Shown here in pieces: positions 63,865 to 64,000 of a stretch of 64,000 nucleotides of DNA. The position numbers were made by a program, and so were the translations under genes. This DNA comes from CAVPHV01 sp963821095 (GTDB taxonomy: Bacteria > Actinomycetota > Acidimicrobiia > Spongiisociales > UBA5794). Each line of letters begins with the position of its first letter. Position 1 is the first letter of the stretch. Location: the NCBI GenBank assembly GCA_963821095.1, contig CAWGCJ010000004.1:186001-250000 (forward strand). The letters run 5' to 3'. The notes under the pieces are model-generated. The model saw only the letters and a program-made list of their open reading frames with translations. It made no database searches and was not told the origin of the DNA.

Positions 63865-64000
63865 TCAGCGGTTGAGGAGGCGAACGAATATGAGGCCGGT
63901 GCCGACGGCCACCGCAATCCCGGCGAACGGATTCCCAGTGGCGAGGCCAATGGCGAGACCGGTTCCGAGTCCGATCGTGCTACTCCAGAGCACCGCGTTC
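63865..64000 (-). CDS. C-terminal end of a small Gly-rich membrane protein (truncated by the window)
   Basis: The minus strand is open from the window edge to a TGA at 63865 and reads as two Gly-rich hydrophobic segments: TIGLGTGLAIGLATGNPFAG, then IAVAVGTGLIFVRLLNR. It looks like the last 44 residues of a glycine-zipper-type membrane protein. The start and any other domains are outside the window. Confidence 0.5.
   Translation of the reverse strand, partial: NAVLWSSTIGLGTGLAIGLATGNPFAGIAVAVGTGLIFVRLLNR

Overview
The window looks like chromosomal DNA of a high-GC actinobacterium, probably from the Acidimicrobiia side of the phylum. The supporting signs are a DUF222/HNH (13E12-type) endonuclease carrying a mycobacterial-type SOS box, three proteins of coenzyme-F420-using families (PPOX-type, Ddn-like, luciferase-like), a class F-like sortase beside a DUF4397 protein, a TIGR03083/maleylpyruvate-isomerase-type protein, many GTG starts and many 4-bp ATGA/GTGA gene overlaps. 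I saw no rRNA, tRNA, CRISPR array, phage or complete insertion sequence. Placement below phylum is inference.

Layout. 1-6.6 kb: a giant secreted multidomain protein (PKD, NHL-type propeller, LamG-like, four cadherin/tandem-95-like repeats). 6.8-12.5 kb: DUF222/HNH endonuclease, hydrolase-OsmC fusion, cyclopropane synthase-type methyltransferase, GT39-like glycosyltransferase, VOC protein. 12.6-18.9 kb: secreted protein, secreted M28 aminopeptidase, sortase plus DUF4397 protein, DUF2804, PPOX/F420 and small proteins. 19.0-25.7 kb: the most unusual region. It is a tightly overlapping five-gene minus-strand operon (a 965-residue protein with a strict 29-residue helical repeat and a C-terminal HExxH zincin, a C25/caspase-like peptidase, an acyl carrier protein, a ketosynthase and a cysteine-less half ketosynthase), followed by a DUF4255 (Pvc16-type) gene. 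26.0-34.6 kb: recC-recB-recD, each overlapping the next. 34.8-39.9 kb: PhoD-like phosphatase, a PEP-synthase/rifampin-phosphotransferase-like protein and two small membrane proteins, also overlapping. 40-46.7 kb: small oxidoreductase, Uma2-type nuclease, MazE/MazF-type pair, TIGR03083 protein, ScyE-like propeller, and an ABC exporter divergent from a MarR regulator. 46.7-55.6 kb: lipoproteins, a PLP-dependent sulfur-amino-acid enzyme, a DUF6895-like pair and poorly known membrane proteins. 55.8-61.1 kb: a lipoprotein followed by two tandem ATPase/permease pairs. 61.1-64 kb: SnoaL-like protein, sigma-factor remnant, luciferase-like enzyme, methyltransferase, partial membrane gene.

At least ten places need a one-base (or equivalent) correction to restore a recognisable protein: bases ~760, ~791, ~8296, ~8341, ~8527, ~41145, ~41780, ~43552, ~53937, ~59250, ~59685 and ~59735. 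Several lie in short G or C runs. This pattern fits residual indel errors in the consensus better than wholesale gene decay, so the affected genes are described as single genes with a disrupted frame.
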